Source: Bacteroidota bacterium (GTDB taxonomy: Bacteria > Bacteroidota > Bacteroidia > B-17B0 > Aurantibacillaceae). From it: a stretch of 55,744 nucleotides of DNA. The notes beneath the pieces were generated by a model, which was not told the DNA's origin, made no database searches, and saw only the letters and a program-made list of their open reading frames with translations. A program made the translations under genes and the position numbers. The stretch spans positions 1 through 55,744 of the forward strand of contig JAAFIL010000023.1 of assembly GCA_013297775.1 (NCBI GenBank), read 5' to 3'. Below, piece after piece: positions 1-8,524 of the stretch; position 1 is the first letter of the stretch; each line of letters starts with the position of its first letter.

Positions 1-88
1 CCTTCACCATAGTAGCATTATACCTCAGTCAAAAAGACACCTGTTTTATTGGGCTTTCGCCTCTCACAACGATTCCTATTGCATAATC
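1..88. repeat. Partial copy of contig-end palindromic repeat
   Basis: Bases 1-67 match the last 68 bases of the window (55677-55744) in the same orientation with scattered mismatches. They share the tract CTGTTTTATTGGGCTTTC except for its flanks, and both end in CTCTCAC. Bases 71-88 (GATTCCTATTGCATAATC) are the exact reverse complement of 55611-55628. Together these show that the window starts inside one copy of a palindromic element and stops inside another. No reading frame is supported here. Confidence 0.8.
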
Positions 89-117
89 TCAGATTAAGCC
101 AGCTAAGTAATCATTTT

Positions 118-161
118 CAATTTGGCTATAACTATATTTTTTAACCTATTTATAGCCAAAT
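118..161. repeat. Hairpin repeat, copy 1
   Basis: Inverted repeat with 12-bp perfect arms, ATTTGGCTATAA at 120-131 and TTATAGCCAAAT at 150-161. It has an 18-base T-rich loop. The left side (118-132) is identical to those of copies 2 and 3, whereas the right arm has lost the final TG. Confidence 0.75.
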
Positions 162-670
162 CCATTTTTTAATTTTAGTGTAGAGTTTTACTACTAAAAG
201 CTAATTTTTAGTTTGTTTTTATTTTCTAGTTTATATAGCTTCGGAAAGTAATTTTATAGGATTATTATGCAGTATTATTTTTGATTGTATAATCTTATGC
301 AATTTATCATAAGCGTACAAAAATCAAGTTCATAGAAATAAGTTATAACCTTTATTTTTAAAGCCTTTCTTTCTTGAGTTATGGGTTAAACAAGAAGCAG
401 TTTAGTATAACTAGATTTGAAGAATCAATTTTTCAGAGTAAAGTAGATAGTCGTTGCTTTATAATCGTATCAAAATCTTAGAAGCAGTTATAAGGAAATT
501 ATACGTTAAGTATTTATAATACAAATCAAAAGGGTAGTAATATCAGTATTTTATAGCTTGAGACTTAGTACTGTTGCGATGAGTAAGAAATATTCACGAA
601 GTTATTATTTTACGGAGTTTTGCCACGATTACATTATCAATTCATAAGTTAGGTTAAGTATTTTATTTTT

Positions 671-716
671 CAATTTGGCTATAACTACTTTTTATAATAG
701 GGTTATAGCCAAATTG
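671..716. repeat. Hairpin repeat, copy 2
   Basis: Inverted repeat with 15-bp perfect arms, CAATTTGGCTATAAC at 671-685 and its exact complement at 702-716. The loop is 16 bases. It is the best-conserved of the three copies. Confidence 0.8.
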
Positions 717-887
717 AGTTTATCAACTTTAATTAAGAATCCTTACTAGTCAATCTTTTTTGATCTTATCTATTTTCTAAACAAAGAAGATGAAAGTATG
801 AGAGTTTTTCTTATAAAGGTTACTATTCTGTATCTACGGTTGGTGTAAGTAATATTTTATCTCTATTCTAAGTTTCTAAATATTTCT

Positions 888-933
888 CAATTTGGCTATA
901 ACTATTTTTTTTAATACATTTATAGCCAAATTG
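888..933. repeat. Hairpin repeat, copy 3, at the ATPase start
   Basis: Inverted repeat with 14-bp perfect arms, CAATTTGGCTATAA at 888-901 and its complement at 920-933, with an 18-base T-rich loop. It ends 7 bases before the ATG at 941. In the transcript the hairpin would cover the ribosome-binding region, so it could act as an operator, a translational control element or the end of a mobile unit. Confidence 0.75.
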
Positions 934-940
934 AATATTA

Positions 941-2356
941 ATGGTAGTAGGTCGCTCGAAGGAAATTGCAATAATGAATGAGAAGCTAACTTCTAATAAA
1001 TCGGAGTTTATAGCTTTATATGGAAGGCGCAGAGTCGGTAAAACGTACTTAGTACGAAACGTATTTGATAAGAAATTTACATTTCGTTTGGTGGGTTTAG
1101 CTAAGGCAACTTTAGAAGAACAGCTCATCAACTTCGATGCTGCAATGAAAGAGCAATATCCTCGGAGCAATAAAAAAGTAGAAAGTTGGATAGACGCATT
1201 TCAACGACTAAAGCAGATTGTTAAGAAATCAAAGCAAAAAAAGAAAATTATTTTTATTGATGAACTACCTTGGTTCGATACACCTAATTCTGGTTTTATA
1301 TCAGCCTTAGAGCACTTTTGGAATAGTTGGGCCTCGGCTCGAAAAGATATATTATTAGTTGTGTGTGGGTCGGCTGCTTCTTGGATGATTAACGTACTTA
1401 TCAATAATAAAGGCGGTTTACATAACAGAATAACACAGAAAATAAAAATAGAGCCTTTCACATTGGAGGAGTGCAACGAGTTACTTAAAGTTAAACGTAT
1501 TACTTTAGATTATTACCAATTAATACAACTTTATATGGTTTTAGGTGGTGTCCCGTTTTATTGGGATGCTATTAAAAAAGGGGCTAGTGCTACGCAAAGT
1601 ATCAACCATCTTTGCTTTGAACCTAATGGATTACTGACAACAGAGTTTGGTAATTTATTCAAATCGTTATTTATCAAGGCCGAGCGCCACGAAGCCATTG
1701 TTGCGGCTCTTGCCAAAAAGAGCAAGGGACTTACACGCGAAGAAATAAGTGCAGATAGTAAACTCACTAATGGTGGAGGGCTTACACGCTTATTGAATGA
1801 ATTGGAGGAAAGCGGATTTATCAGACGTTATATACCATTCGGAAAAAAAGAAAGAAATAGCCTTTACCAACTTTGCGATTTTTTTTCGTTGTTTCATCTT
1901 AAATTTATGAAGGATCAAAAGATGTTTGATAAAAATTACTGGTTAAAGTTGATTGATAGTCCTAAACACCGCGCTTGGAGCGGATATGCCTATGAGCAAG
2001 TTTGTCTTTCACATATTGGTCAAATTATAAACGCATTAGGTATCAGTGGCATGGAAACGCAAATATCATCGTGGAAGAGTACAAAAGTAAAGGATGGTGC
2101 GCAAATTGATTTAGTGATAGACCGCCGAGATGGCATCATTAATTTATGTGAGATGAAGTTTTCAGTGGGGCAGTTTATTGTTAGTAAAAAGTATGACCTT
2201 GAATTACGAAATAAAATGGAAGCCTTTAAAAGTGAAACACAAACAAAGAAGGCTACATTTCTCACAATGATTACAACTTTTGGTTTACAGCCTAATATTT
2301 ATTCAGGTAATATTCAAAATAATCTTGAGATGCGTATTTTATTTGAACCTTTATAA
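941..2356 (+). CDS. AAA ATPase with C-terminal PD-(D/E)XK-like domain (DUF234-type)
   Basis: A 471-residue P-loop ATPase of the ATPase_2/DUF234 group found widely in bacteria and archaea, whose role is unsettled (defence and mobile-element links have been proposed). The protein opens with the usual VGRSKE box. It has Walker A GRRRVGKT at residues 28-35 and Walker B IIFIDE at 103-108, followed by the CGSAASWM sensor region near 150. A winged-helix-like segment lies around 255-300. The C-terminus has D390 and E404-M-K406, the D...ExK pattern of PD-(D/E)XK nucleases and of DUF234. The ATG at 941 gives the family's normal N-terminus. No partner gene is attached: the next gene is convergent, 27 bases away. 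A hairpin repeat sits directly before the start. Nuclease activity is inferred, not shown. Confidence 0.85.
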   Translation: MVVGRSKEIAIMNEKLTSNKSEFIALYGRRRVGKTYLVRNVFDKKFTFRLVGLAKATLEEQLINFDAAMKEQYPRSNKKVESWIDAFQRLKQIVKKSKQKKKIIFIDELPWFDTPNSGFISALEHFWNSWASARKDILLVVCGSAASWMINVLINNKGGLHNRITQKIKIEPFTLEECNELLKVKRITLDYYQLIQLYMVLGGVPFYWDAIKKGASATQSINHLCFEPNGLLTTEFGNLFKSLFIKAERHEAIVAALAKKSKGLTREEISADSKLTNGGGLTRLLNELEESGFIRRYIPFGKKERNSLYQLCDFFSLFHLKFMKDQKMFDKNYWLKLIDSPKHRAWSGYAYEQVCLSHIGQIINALGISGMETQISSWKSTKVKDGAQIDLVIDRRDGIINLCEMKFSVGQFIVSKKYDLELRNKMEAFKSETQTKKATFLTMITTFGLQPNIYSGNIQNNLEMRILFEPL

Positions 2357-2383
2357 ATAACTTGAGATAGGCTAAGGTATTTT

Positions 2384-2959
2384 TTACTCCTCCAAATACA
2401 AGGCGGCACTTTTTTCTAATTGCTTAAACCAGACTTTGCCATATTTGCGAATAAGTGGTTCTTTTAGAAATTTATAAACAGGTACATCTAATTTTTTGCC
2501 ACAAGCGCAAGCTGGTTTACAAATATCCCAAGCGTGGTAATTAACCGCATCATAACTTTTGTAGGGTGTAATTCGAATAGGATATAAATGGCAACTAATT
2601 GGTTTTTTCCAATTTATTTTACCTTCGTAGTGCGCTTGTTCAATGGCACATTTGGCAATTTTCTGTTCATCAAAAAAAACAAACGCACACTCGGCTTTAT
2701 CACTTACTAAAGTGGTAGTGTAATCCCCGTCGTTATCCACCACATAAGGCCCAAATTTTTCAATGGCTTTAATCCCTTTTTGAAGCATGTATGGTTTTAC
2801 AGCTTCTAAAACACTTTCTAAAATAGGTAACTCATCTTTTTCTAAAGGCGCACCACTATCGCCTGCAACACAGCACTCACCTTTACAGGCATTCAAGTCG
2901 CAAACAAATTTTTTCTTTAATACATCTTCCGAAACCAAGGTATTTTCAATCGCTATCAT
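2384..2959 (-). CDS. DUF3109 family cysteine-rich protein
   Basis: A 191-residue cytoplasmic protein that I recognise as DUF3109, a conserved family of Bacteroidota. Its biochemical role is not established. The cysteine pattern is the visible hallmark: CDLNACKGECC near residue 20, single cysteines in the centre, SCHLYPIRI near 125 and CKPACACG near 150. The set suggests metal or iron-sulfur binding, as in YkgJ-like proteins; that is inference. The start codon is the ATG complementary to 2957-2959. It stands alone, convergent with the ATPase gene and divergent from the beta-helix gene at 3171. Confidence 0.8.
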   Translation of the reverse strand: MIAIENTLVSEDVLKKKFVCDLNACKGECCVAGDSGAPLEKDELPILESVLEAVKPYMLQKGIKAIEKFGPYVVDNDGDYTTTLVSDKAECAFVFFDEQKIAKCAIEQAHYEGKINWKKPISCHLYPIRITPYKSYDAVNYHAWDICKPACACGKKLDVPVYKFLKEPLIRKYGKVWFKQLEKSAALYLEE

Positions 2960-3170
2960 TAGGTTCTATAAAACTTCTAGAAAGGTAATTAGTTTTTAAG
3001 GAGTACTTGTCTTTTTTCTTTGCAAAGTATGAACGAGGTTATTCACAAACTTAACACTAAATGTAATCTGCTTAACAATTACCTAACACTTCTTTCACCT
3101 AATCTTAAATATCAGGTAATGAAAACTAAGCAAGTTCTCTTCAACTTTGTGCCATCAAAAATTTAAAGAC

Positions 3171-4826
3171 ATGAAAAAAATTTTACTAAGTGCTATAATT
3201 GCTCTAGCATCAGGTTCGAGTATAGCTCAAACCTTTTTTACTTCCACATCTTACCGTGGAGCCTTCGCGCCTGCGCCAACGGCAATGTGGACTAACGGCT
3301 GGACAGAATGGGATCCTCAAAACGCAAACTACCCGGCTACAACCACTACTGTTTCGAGTAATATTACCTCAAACACTACGTGGTCAACAGGTCAAGTGGT
3401 ACATTTACAAGGACCTATTTATGTGAAAAATAATGCCGTGTTAACTATTCAGCCTGGTGTAATTGTACGATGCTCAAAAGCTATTGCAGGTACAGCTTTG
3501 TTTATAACCAAAGGTTCTCAATTAAATGCACAAGGTACTTCAACTTCGCCTATTATTTTTACTTCTGATCAAGCGGCTGGTTCACGCGGTTTAGGCGATT
3601 GGGGTGGTATTATTTTATTAGGTAATGCCGATAACAATAACCCAGGTGGTTTAAATTATATTGAAGGAGTTGCACAATCACCCGACTCTGAATACGGTGG
3701 TGGTTTAACCCCCAATGATAACGACAACTCAGGTTCTTTACGTTATATCCGCATCGAGTTTGGAGGATATGTTTTTGCTCCTAACAAAGAAATTAACGGA
3801 TTAACTCTTGGTGCAGTAGGTCGTAATACGACCGTTGAATACATTCAATGTTCTTTTGTAAACGATGATGCATTTGAATGGTTTGGTGGAACTGTTAATT
3901 GTAAATATTTAGTGGCTTACCGTTGTTTAGATGACAACTGGGATGCAGATAACGGTTTCCGTGGTTATATACAATTTTGCCTAGGTGTACGCGACCCACA
4001 AATTGCTGATGCTCCAACGGTTTCAACTTCTGAAGGATTTGAAATTGATAACGACCCAAATGGTTCTAGTGCTACACCAATTACAGCACCTATCTTCTCT
4101 AATGTAACCGATATTGGTCCGTTAAGAGGAAACGTTACTAACTCTGTTGCTACTGGCTTCCGTCGTGGTGCTCGCATACGTCGTAATGCACAAGCTAAAA
4201 TTTATAATAGTCTTTTAATGGATCATGCAACACGCGGTTTATTTATAGATGGTTCAGCTTGTGAAATAAACGCTAATAACTCAACATTGAAATTTAAAAA
4301 TAATATTTTAGCAGGTTATGGTATTCGTGCCATGGAAACAGGAACATTCAATATTTTAACACCTGCTCCTAACACTTGGGTAGCTACTCAACCTAACGAT
4401 ACATTAAAATTAACTACAAATATTTTAATTAATCCTTATCAATATTTAACACCAGATTACCGCCCTACTGGTACTTCTATTGCTTTTTCAGGTGCTAGTT
4501 TTGCAGACCCTACAATTGCGCCTTTAACCTCAACAACTACTGGTGTTAGTCAAGAATTAGCGGCATTAAAAAATATTAGTTTATCTCCTAATCCTTCGGT
4601 AGCTAAAACGGTATTAAGTATTAATGTTAACGAAAATAGCTTGGTAAATGTTTCGATTTATTCAGTAGAAGGTAAGCTAGTTGCTACACCTTACACGAAC
4701 GAAACTTTAGTTATTGGTGAAACTAATTTAGCAATTACAACCGATCAACTTCAATCAGGAATTTATTTTGTTGTAGTATCTAACAATTCAAGCAAGCAAA
4801 CCTTGAAGTTAACTGTTAATCACTAA
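3171..4826 (+). CDS. T9SS-exported beta-helix-like surface protein
   Basis: A 551-residue exported protein. The frame stays open from 3147, but the ATG at 3171 begins a clear signal peptide (MKKILLSAIIALASGSSIAQ), so I start there. The middle is rich in short beta-strand turns typical of right-handed beta-helix repeats, with recognisable stretches such as GDWGGIILLG and NDDAFEWFGGTVNCKYL, seen in a family of Bacteroidota secreted proteins of unknown function. The last 80 residues (NISLSPNPS ... GIYFVVVSNN) form a type A T9SS sorting domain, so the mature protein should be exported through the T9SS and anchored or released at the surface. It is a single-gene unit ended by a strong terminator at 4846-4884. 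Ligand or substrate is unknown. Confidence 0.8.
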   Translation: MKKILLSAIIALASGSSIAQTFFTSTSYRGAFAPAPTAMWTNGWTEWDPQNANYPATTTTVSSNITSNTTWSTGQVVHLQGPIYVKNNAVLTIQPGVIVRCSKAIAGTALFITKGSQLNAQGTSTSPIIFTSDQAAGSRGLGDWGGIILLGNADNNNPGGLNYIEGVAQSPDSEYGGGLTPNDNDNSGSLRYIRIEFGGYVFAPNKEINGLTLGAVGRNTTVEYIQCSFVNDDAFEWFGGTVNCKYLVAYRCLDDNWDADNGFRGYIQFCLGVRDPQIADAPTVSTSEGFEIDNDPNGSSATPITAPIFSNVTDIGPLRGNVTNSVATGFRRGARIRRNAQAKIYNSLLMDHATRGLFIDGSACEINANNSTLKFKNNILAGYGIRAMETGTFNILTPAPNTWVATQPNDTLKLTTNILINPYQYLTPDYRPTGTSIAFSGASFADPTIAPLTSTTTGVSQELAALKNISLSPNPSVAKTVLSINVNENSLVNVSIYSVEGKLVATPYTNETLVIGETNLAITTDQLQSGIYFVVVSNNSSKQTLKLTVNH

Positions 4827-4845
4827 TTTATTAATTCAGCATATT

Positions 4846-4884
4846 AAAAAGCCGTTTGTGAAAAGACAAGCGGCTTTTTATTTA
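4846..4884 (+). terminator. Rho-independent terminator after the beta-helix gene
   Basis: The stem is AAAAAGCCGTTTGT (4846-4859) pairing with ACAAGCGGCTTTTT (4866-4879), 14 bp with one G-T wobble. The loop is 6 bases, and a T-rich tail follows. It ends 4 bases before the start of the next gene. Confidence 0.85.
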
Positions 4885-4887
4885 TAA

Positions 4888-5301
4888 ATGACAACATCTG
4901 CTATTCAACAATTGATAAGCAAGACCTTGAAAAGTTTTGAAAATGGGTTTTATTTAGAAGCCTGCTTTATTTCGCATATTTTAATAAAGGAAGAATTGAT
5001 TTTTTTGTACAGAATTATTTTAAAAGTAAATGCTTCAGAACCAATAAAATTAAAATTGAATGAAGTATTAAAGGAATTGATGCTAACTGATCATCCACAA
5101 ATTAAGAAGATAATCAAAAAGTCAACACTTAAATCAATATCTATTTGGAAAAAGAAATTTGATGTATTTTATAAGCAAACCAAAAATTCAATTCCAAAAA
5201 ATGCGGATGAAATTTGTAAAGAGGCACTTGTATTAGGCAAAGAACTCAACATGCTCATTCACCGCTACCAATCCAATATCTCTAAGAACTATTCGTCTTA
5301 A
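4888..5301 (+). CDS. Small helical protein of unknown function
   Basis: A 137-residue, lysine-rich, probably all-helical soluble protein with no signal peptide or membrane segment. I do not recognise the family. The N-terminal helix (SFENGFYLEACFISHILIKE) faintly recalls HEPN-type four-helix domains, but the Rx4-6H catalytic motif of HEPN RNases is not visible. The start is forced: an in-frame TAA lies directly before the ATG at 4888. Because the upstream terminator ends 4 bases earlier, expression must come from read-through or from a promoter overlapping that hairpin. The next gene, a phosphatase, begins 84 bases downstream on the same strand. Confidence 0.6.
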   Translation: MTTSAIQQLISKTLKSFENGFYLEACFISHILIKEELIFLYRIILKVNASEPIKLKLNEVLKELMLTDHPQIKKIIKKSTLKSISIWKKKFDVFYKQTKNSIPKNADEICKEALVLGKELNMLIHRYQSNISKNYSS

Positions 5302-5385
5302 AAACAAGTAGAATCATCTAAATTAACAGAGGCGTAATTTTAGTTTTACACTTCAGCTCCATACACGTTATACCTTTATCTGATT

Positions 5386-6228
5386 ATGAATGATTTAATG
5401 AGCGAAATTCCTTATCAAGAACTGCAATCGGCCTATAAAAAACTTTACTCAAGTAATAAAGAGTTAACCGATAATTTATACTATGCAGCTTTTGTTCAAC
5501 AAGGTATTATGCCCGGCGAGCGGCATTTTAAAAGGCTTCACAACGATTATTTTGTATTTTATAAACCACTTCATATTATTGGTGGCGATTTATATTGGGC
5601 CGCTCAAAAAGGACATTGGCACTTTTATGCCGTAGGAGATTGCACCGGACACGGTGTGAGCGGGGCCATGCTTACCGTTTTAGCAACTAGTTTTTTAAAC
5701 TATTTAGTGTTTAGTAAACGCTATCATCATTTGGGTGAACTCTTTGTTTTACTCGATCAAAAATGGATAGAAACTTTTAGTACCGATAAAGATACACATG
5801 GCAACAACGATTGGTTAGAGTTAAGTATGATAGCCTACAATACCTACACAAAAGAATTTCAATTTTGCGGTGCCAATAACTACAGTTTATTTTGTTCGGG
5901 AAACGAAGTCGTTAAATTAGCTGGTAACCCTTATCCAATTGGCGGTTGGCAGTTAGAGAAAAATCGCTACTTCAAACATTTTAAAGTAAAATTAAAAGAG
6001 GAAGTAACGGTACTACTTACCACAGATGGATACACCGATCAGTTCGGAGGGCCTAATGATAAACGCTTCTCTAAAAAACAATGGTTTAATCTTTCTAAAA
6101 CTATCTGCTCTAACCACACCGATGAAATGAAGCACCAAGTTGAACATAGTTTTAATGGATGGAAAGGTTTAACCGAGCAAACCGACGATGTATGCGTCAT
6201 GGGTGTTAAATTGAATCCTAAAACGTAA
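5386..6228 (+). CDS. SpoIIE/PP2C-type serine phosphatase
   Basis: A 280-residue cytoplasmic protein serine/threonine phosphatase of the PPM/SpoIIE (RsbU-like) class, which dephosphorylates partner proteins in signalling cascades using two metal ions. The catalytic aspartates are all visible: IIGGD (D68), VGDCTGHG (D85), LLTTDGYTDQFG (D214) and EQTDDV (D267, D268). A short N-terminal helix (residues 8-35) replaces the sensor domain that larger relatives carry. It could start at M1 or at M5 (5398). No anti-sigma or STAS partner is present. The GTG-started response regulator 78 bases downstream on the same strand is the likely functional neighbour. Confidence 0.85.
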   Translation: MNDLMSEIPYQELQSAYKKLYSSNKELTDNLYYAAFVQQGIMPGERHFKRLHNDYFVFYKPLHIIGGDLYWAAQKGHWHFYAVGDCTGHGVSGAMLTVLATSFLNYLVFSKRYHHLGELFVLLDQKWIETFSTDKDTHGNNDWLELSMIAYNTYTKEFQFCGANNYSLFCSGNEVVKLAGNPYPIGGWQLEKNRYFKHFKVKLKEEVTVLLTTDGYTDQFGGPNDKRFSKKQWFNLSKTICSNHTDEMKHQVEHSFNGWKGLTEQTDDVCVMGVKLNPKT

Positions 6229-6306
6229 TTAACTTCTTAACGCTTAATTAATATTGAATAACCCTTAAGATAATCTTCGTACATCATCTTTACAATCTTA
6301 AAAGCG

Positions 6307-6981
6307 GTGACACATACAGTATTTATATTAGATAATCAGATTTCACATTTACTTAAAACCATTGATTACTTGCGGTCAAAAGGTTACAACGTAGTTATAA
6401 GTCAAACCATTAGCGATTTTCACAATCAACTAAATGGGATGATGCCTCATGCTATTTTAATTAATTTAGATATTGACGGTAGCGATGGTATTACTTTAAT
6501 GAACGATTTAAAATCCAGTCAATTGTCATCAAATCCATATTGCATTATTTACTCTGATAAGCAAGATGATTATATTCAGCAACTGGCTTATGATAAAGGT
6601 GCCGATGCTTTTATCAGTTTTTATAACAAACCTATTTTATTAGAGTTATTCCTATCTAATTTATTGAAGCGTTTAAATACAGAAATTAGTAATATTCCTA
6701 TCGGAAAAATGCTCATTGATGAAGAACACTTTTGCGTTAAACTTAATGGGAATAACTATTCGTTACCACGCAAAGAGTTTAATATTTTAAAACTATTTAT
6801 GCGAACACCTCATATTATTTTATCGAAGTTAGATATTGCGCGCATCCTCTGGAATAACGAACAAATAGCTGCAAAGCGAACCATTGATGTACATATTTAT
6901 AACATCCGTAAAGTGTTAGGGCAACATGTTCTTTTATCGGTAAAAGGAAAAGGATACGTGATGAATCAAAAGTATTTATAA
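6307..6981 (+). CDS. OmpR-family response regulator without adjacent kinase
   Basis: A 224-residue two-domain regulator. The receiver (1-125) keeps the phospho-acceptor D55 in INLDIDGSDG, a serine at 83 and the lysine K108 before proline. The usual acidic pair near the N-terminus is reduced to D9-N10, so phosphorylation chemistry may be altered. The C-terminal winged helix (140-224) has the OmpR pattern RKEFNIL ... RTIDVHIYNIRKVL ... VKGKGYVM. Translation starts at GTG. No histidine kinase is nearby; the SpoIIE-type phosphatase lies just upstream. The stop overlaps the end of the convergent flippase gene by 6 bases. Target genes are unknown. Confidence 0.8.
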   Translation: MTHTVFILDNQISHLLKTIDYLRSKGYNVVISQTISDFHNQLNGMMPHAILINLDIDGSDGITLMNDLKSSQLSSNPYCIIYSDKQDDYIQQLAYDKGADAFISFYNKPILLELFLSNLLKRLNTEISNIPIGKMLIDEEHFCVKLNGNNYSLPRKEFNILKLFMRTPHIILSKLDIARILWNNEQIAAKRTIDVHIYNIRKVLGQHVLLSVKGKGYVMNQKYL

Positions 6982-8469
6982 CGTCTCAAGATGAATACGT
7001 TTCAAATTTCCCGAATCTAGTTTATAAAATATCCATAGATAAAATACAACAAGCGTATTGTTTAAAATGAAACGCAAAGTTTTAGTTTCGATACCCGAAA
7101 AGAGTTTAGAAAACAAATATAGAAACAAGGCTAAGCCCAAGTAAACGCTCATTGCTTTTAAATTATACTTAATAGGGAAATGTTTTTGACCTAAGCGGTA
7201 ACTAATCACCATCATGCTACCAAAGGCAAAAAATGTGGCCCAAGCGCAGGCCATATAACTAAAGTAAGGCACAAATACAATATTAATCACTAACGTAATA
7301 GCAGCTCCTATTAGCGTAATAACAGCACCAAATTTTGTTTGTTGCGATAGTTTATACCAAATGGATAAATTGTAAACTACGCCTAAAAATAAGTAGGCCA
7401 TCAATAAAACTGGTACCACTTTCAAGCCTTCTCTAAAATCGTTTCCAACAAAATATTGGATCCAATCCATGTTAACCATGGTTGCTAAAAATAGGAAGGA
7501 GCAAAAAATAACAAAATACTTCATCACCAAAGCATATAGTTTTTTTGAGTTTTTATCTTTGGCTTTACTAAAAAAGAAAGGCTCGGCGGCAAACCGAAAC
7601 GCAGTGGTAAAAATGGTCATTAAGATAGCTACCTTATAACAAGCCCCGTAAATACCTTGCGCCAATTGCGCCGCTTCTTTATCGGCAATTAACCATTTAA
7701 TAAAAATGCGATCAAACGTATCGTTAACCATAGCTCCTAAGCCCATAATTAAAACTGGCCAACCATAACGCCACATTTGGTTTAATAAAACTTTATCTAC
7801 TTTAAATTGAAGTTTTCTAAATTCAGGTATCAGCAGCAATAGCGTAAACACATTGGCAATAACGCCTGCTAAAAAAACATAACCAATTCCTATTTCGGGT
7901 TTATATAAACTAGCAAAAAAAGTATTCGCATTGGCATTAAACGCGGGTCGGCATACCATTACATAAAATACAACTATTCCAGTATTAATGATAACATTAC
8001 TCAATTTTAAAAACGAAAATTTGAGGGCCTTATTTTCGACACGCAAGGTTGCAAATGGAATTATGCAAATGGCTTCGCTCATCAACACTAAAATACTCCA
8101 ATAAATAAACTCGGGTTGATAAACAACTGTTGGCGTCGAAAGCCAAGTGGTTATAGAGGGTGCTAAGAGTAATAAAATGAAACCTAACACCACAGAGGTA
8201 CTAATTAAACTTAGGGTGGCGGTATTAATAACATTTGTTTTATCGGGTTGCTTGTTATAAAAATTAAAAAAAGCGGTTTCCATGCCATAACTAAATACCA
8301 CATTTAAAAACGAGATGTACGCAAATAATTCGGAGTTAATAGCAAACTCTTTGGGCGAAAAGGCATACGTTAAAATGGGGGTTAAAAAATAATTCAGAAA
8401 GCGTGGCACAATGGTTCCTAAACCATAAATAACAGTTTGACCAGCTAACTTTTTTAAAGGGTTCGACAC
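6976..8469 (-). CDS. Wzx-like polysaccharide/lipid flippase (MOP superfamily)
   Basis: A 497-residue inner-membrane protein with about twelve to fourteen hydrophobic segments spread over its whole length, matching the oligosaccharide flippase/polysaccharide biosynthesis family of the MOP superfamily. Such proteins turn undecaprenyl-linked sugars to the periplasmic face. The start codon is GTG (complement of 8467-8469). An in-frame TAA two codons upstream rules out a longer protein. It follows rfaE2 by 55 bases on the same strand, so the run links envelope sugar synthesis with export. The exact substrate cannot be told from sequence. Confidence 0.8.
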   Translation of the reverse strand: MSNPLKKLAGQTVIYGLGTIVPRFLNYFLTPILTYAFSPKEFAINSELFAYISFLNVVFSYGMETAFFNFYNKQPDKTNVINTATLSLISTSVVLGFILLLLAPSITTWLSTPTVVYQPEFIYWSILVLMSEAICIIPFATLRVENKALKFSFLKLSNVIINTGIVVFYVMVCRPAFNANANTFFASLYKPEIGIGYVFLAGVIANVFTLLLLIPEFRKLQFKVDKVLLNQMWRYGWPVLIMGLGAMVNDTFDRIFIKWLIADKEAAQLAQGIYGACYKVAILMTIFTTAFRFAAEPFFFSKAKDKNSKKLYALVMKYFVIFCSFLFLATMVNMDWIQYFVGNDFREGLKVVPVLLMAYLFLGVVYNLSIWYKLSQQTKFGAVITLIGAAITLVINIVFVPYFSYMACAWATFFAFGSMMVISYRLGQKHFPIKYNLKAMSVYLGLALFLYLFSKLFSGIETKTLRFILNNTLVVFYLWIFYKLDSGNLKRIHLETL

Positions 8470-8524
8470 GTCTTATAAATTTAGACAATACATCAACGGT
8501 TTGTATGAAGTCAACAAGAAGATA

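Larger units (their letters stand above)
89..940. other. Gene-free AT-rich leader region
   Basis: About 850 bases without a credible open reading frame on either strand, strongly AT-rich. Its only recognisable structure is three copies of a hairpin with arms CAATTTGGCTATAA / TTATAGCCAAATTG (118-161, 671-716, 888-933). The 505-base stretch between hairpins 1 and 2 and the 171-base stretch between 2 and 3 show no tRNA, rRNA, terminator or coding signal that I can see. It may hold the promoter of the ATPase gene at 941 or be the remnant of a mobile element. Confidence 0.5.

Noticed and set aside
1-940. tRNA or rRNA genes in the leader region
   Set aside because: I saw no cloverleaf-like spacing of conserved tRNA boxes and no rRNA-like sequence; the region is too AT-rich and unstructured apart from the hairpins.
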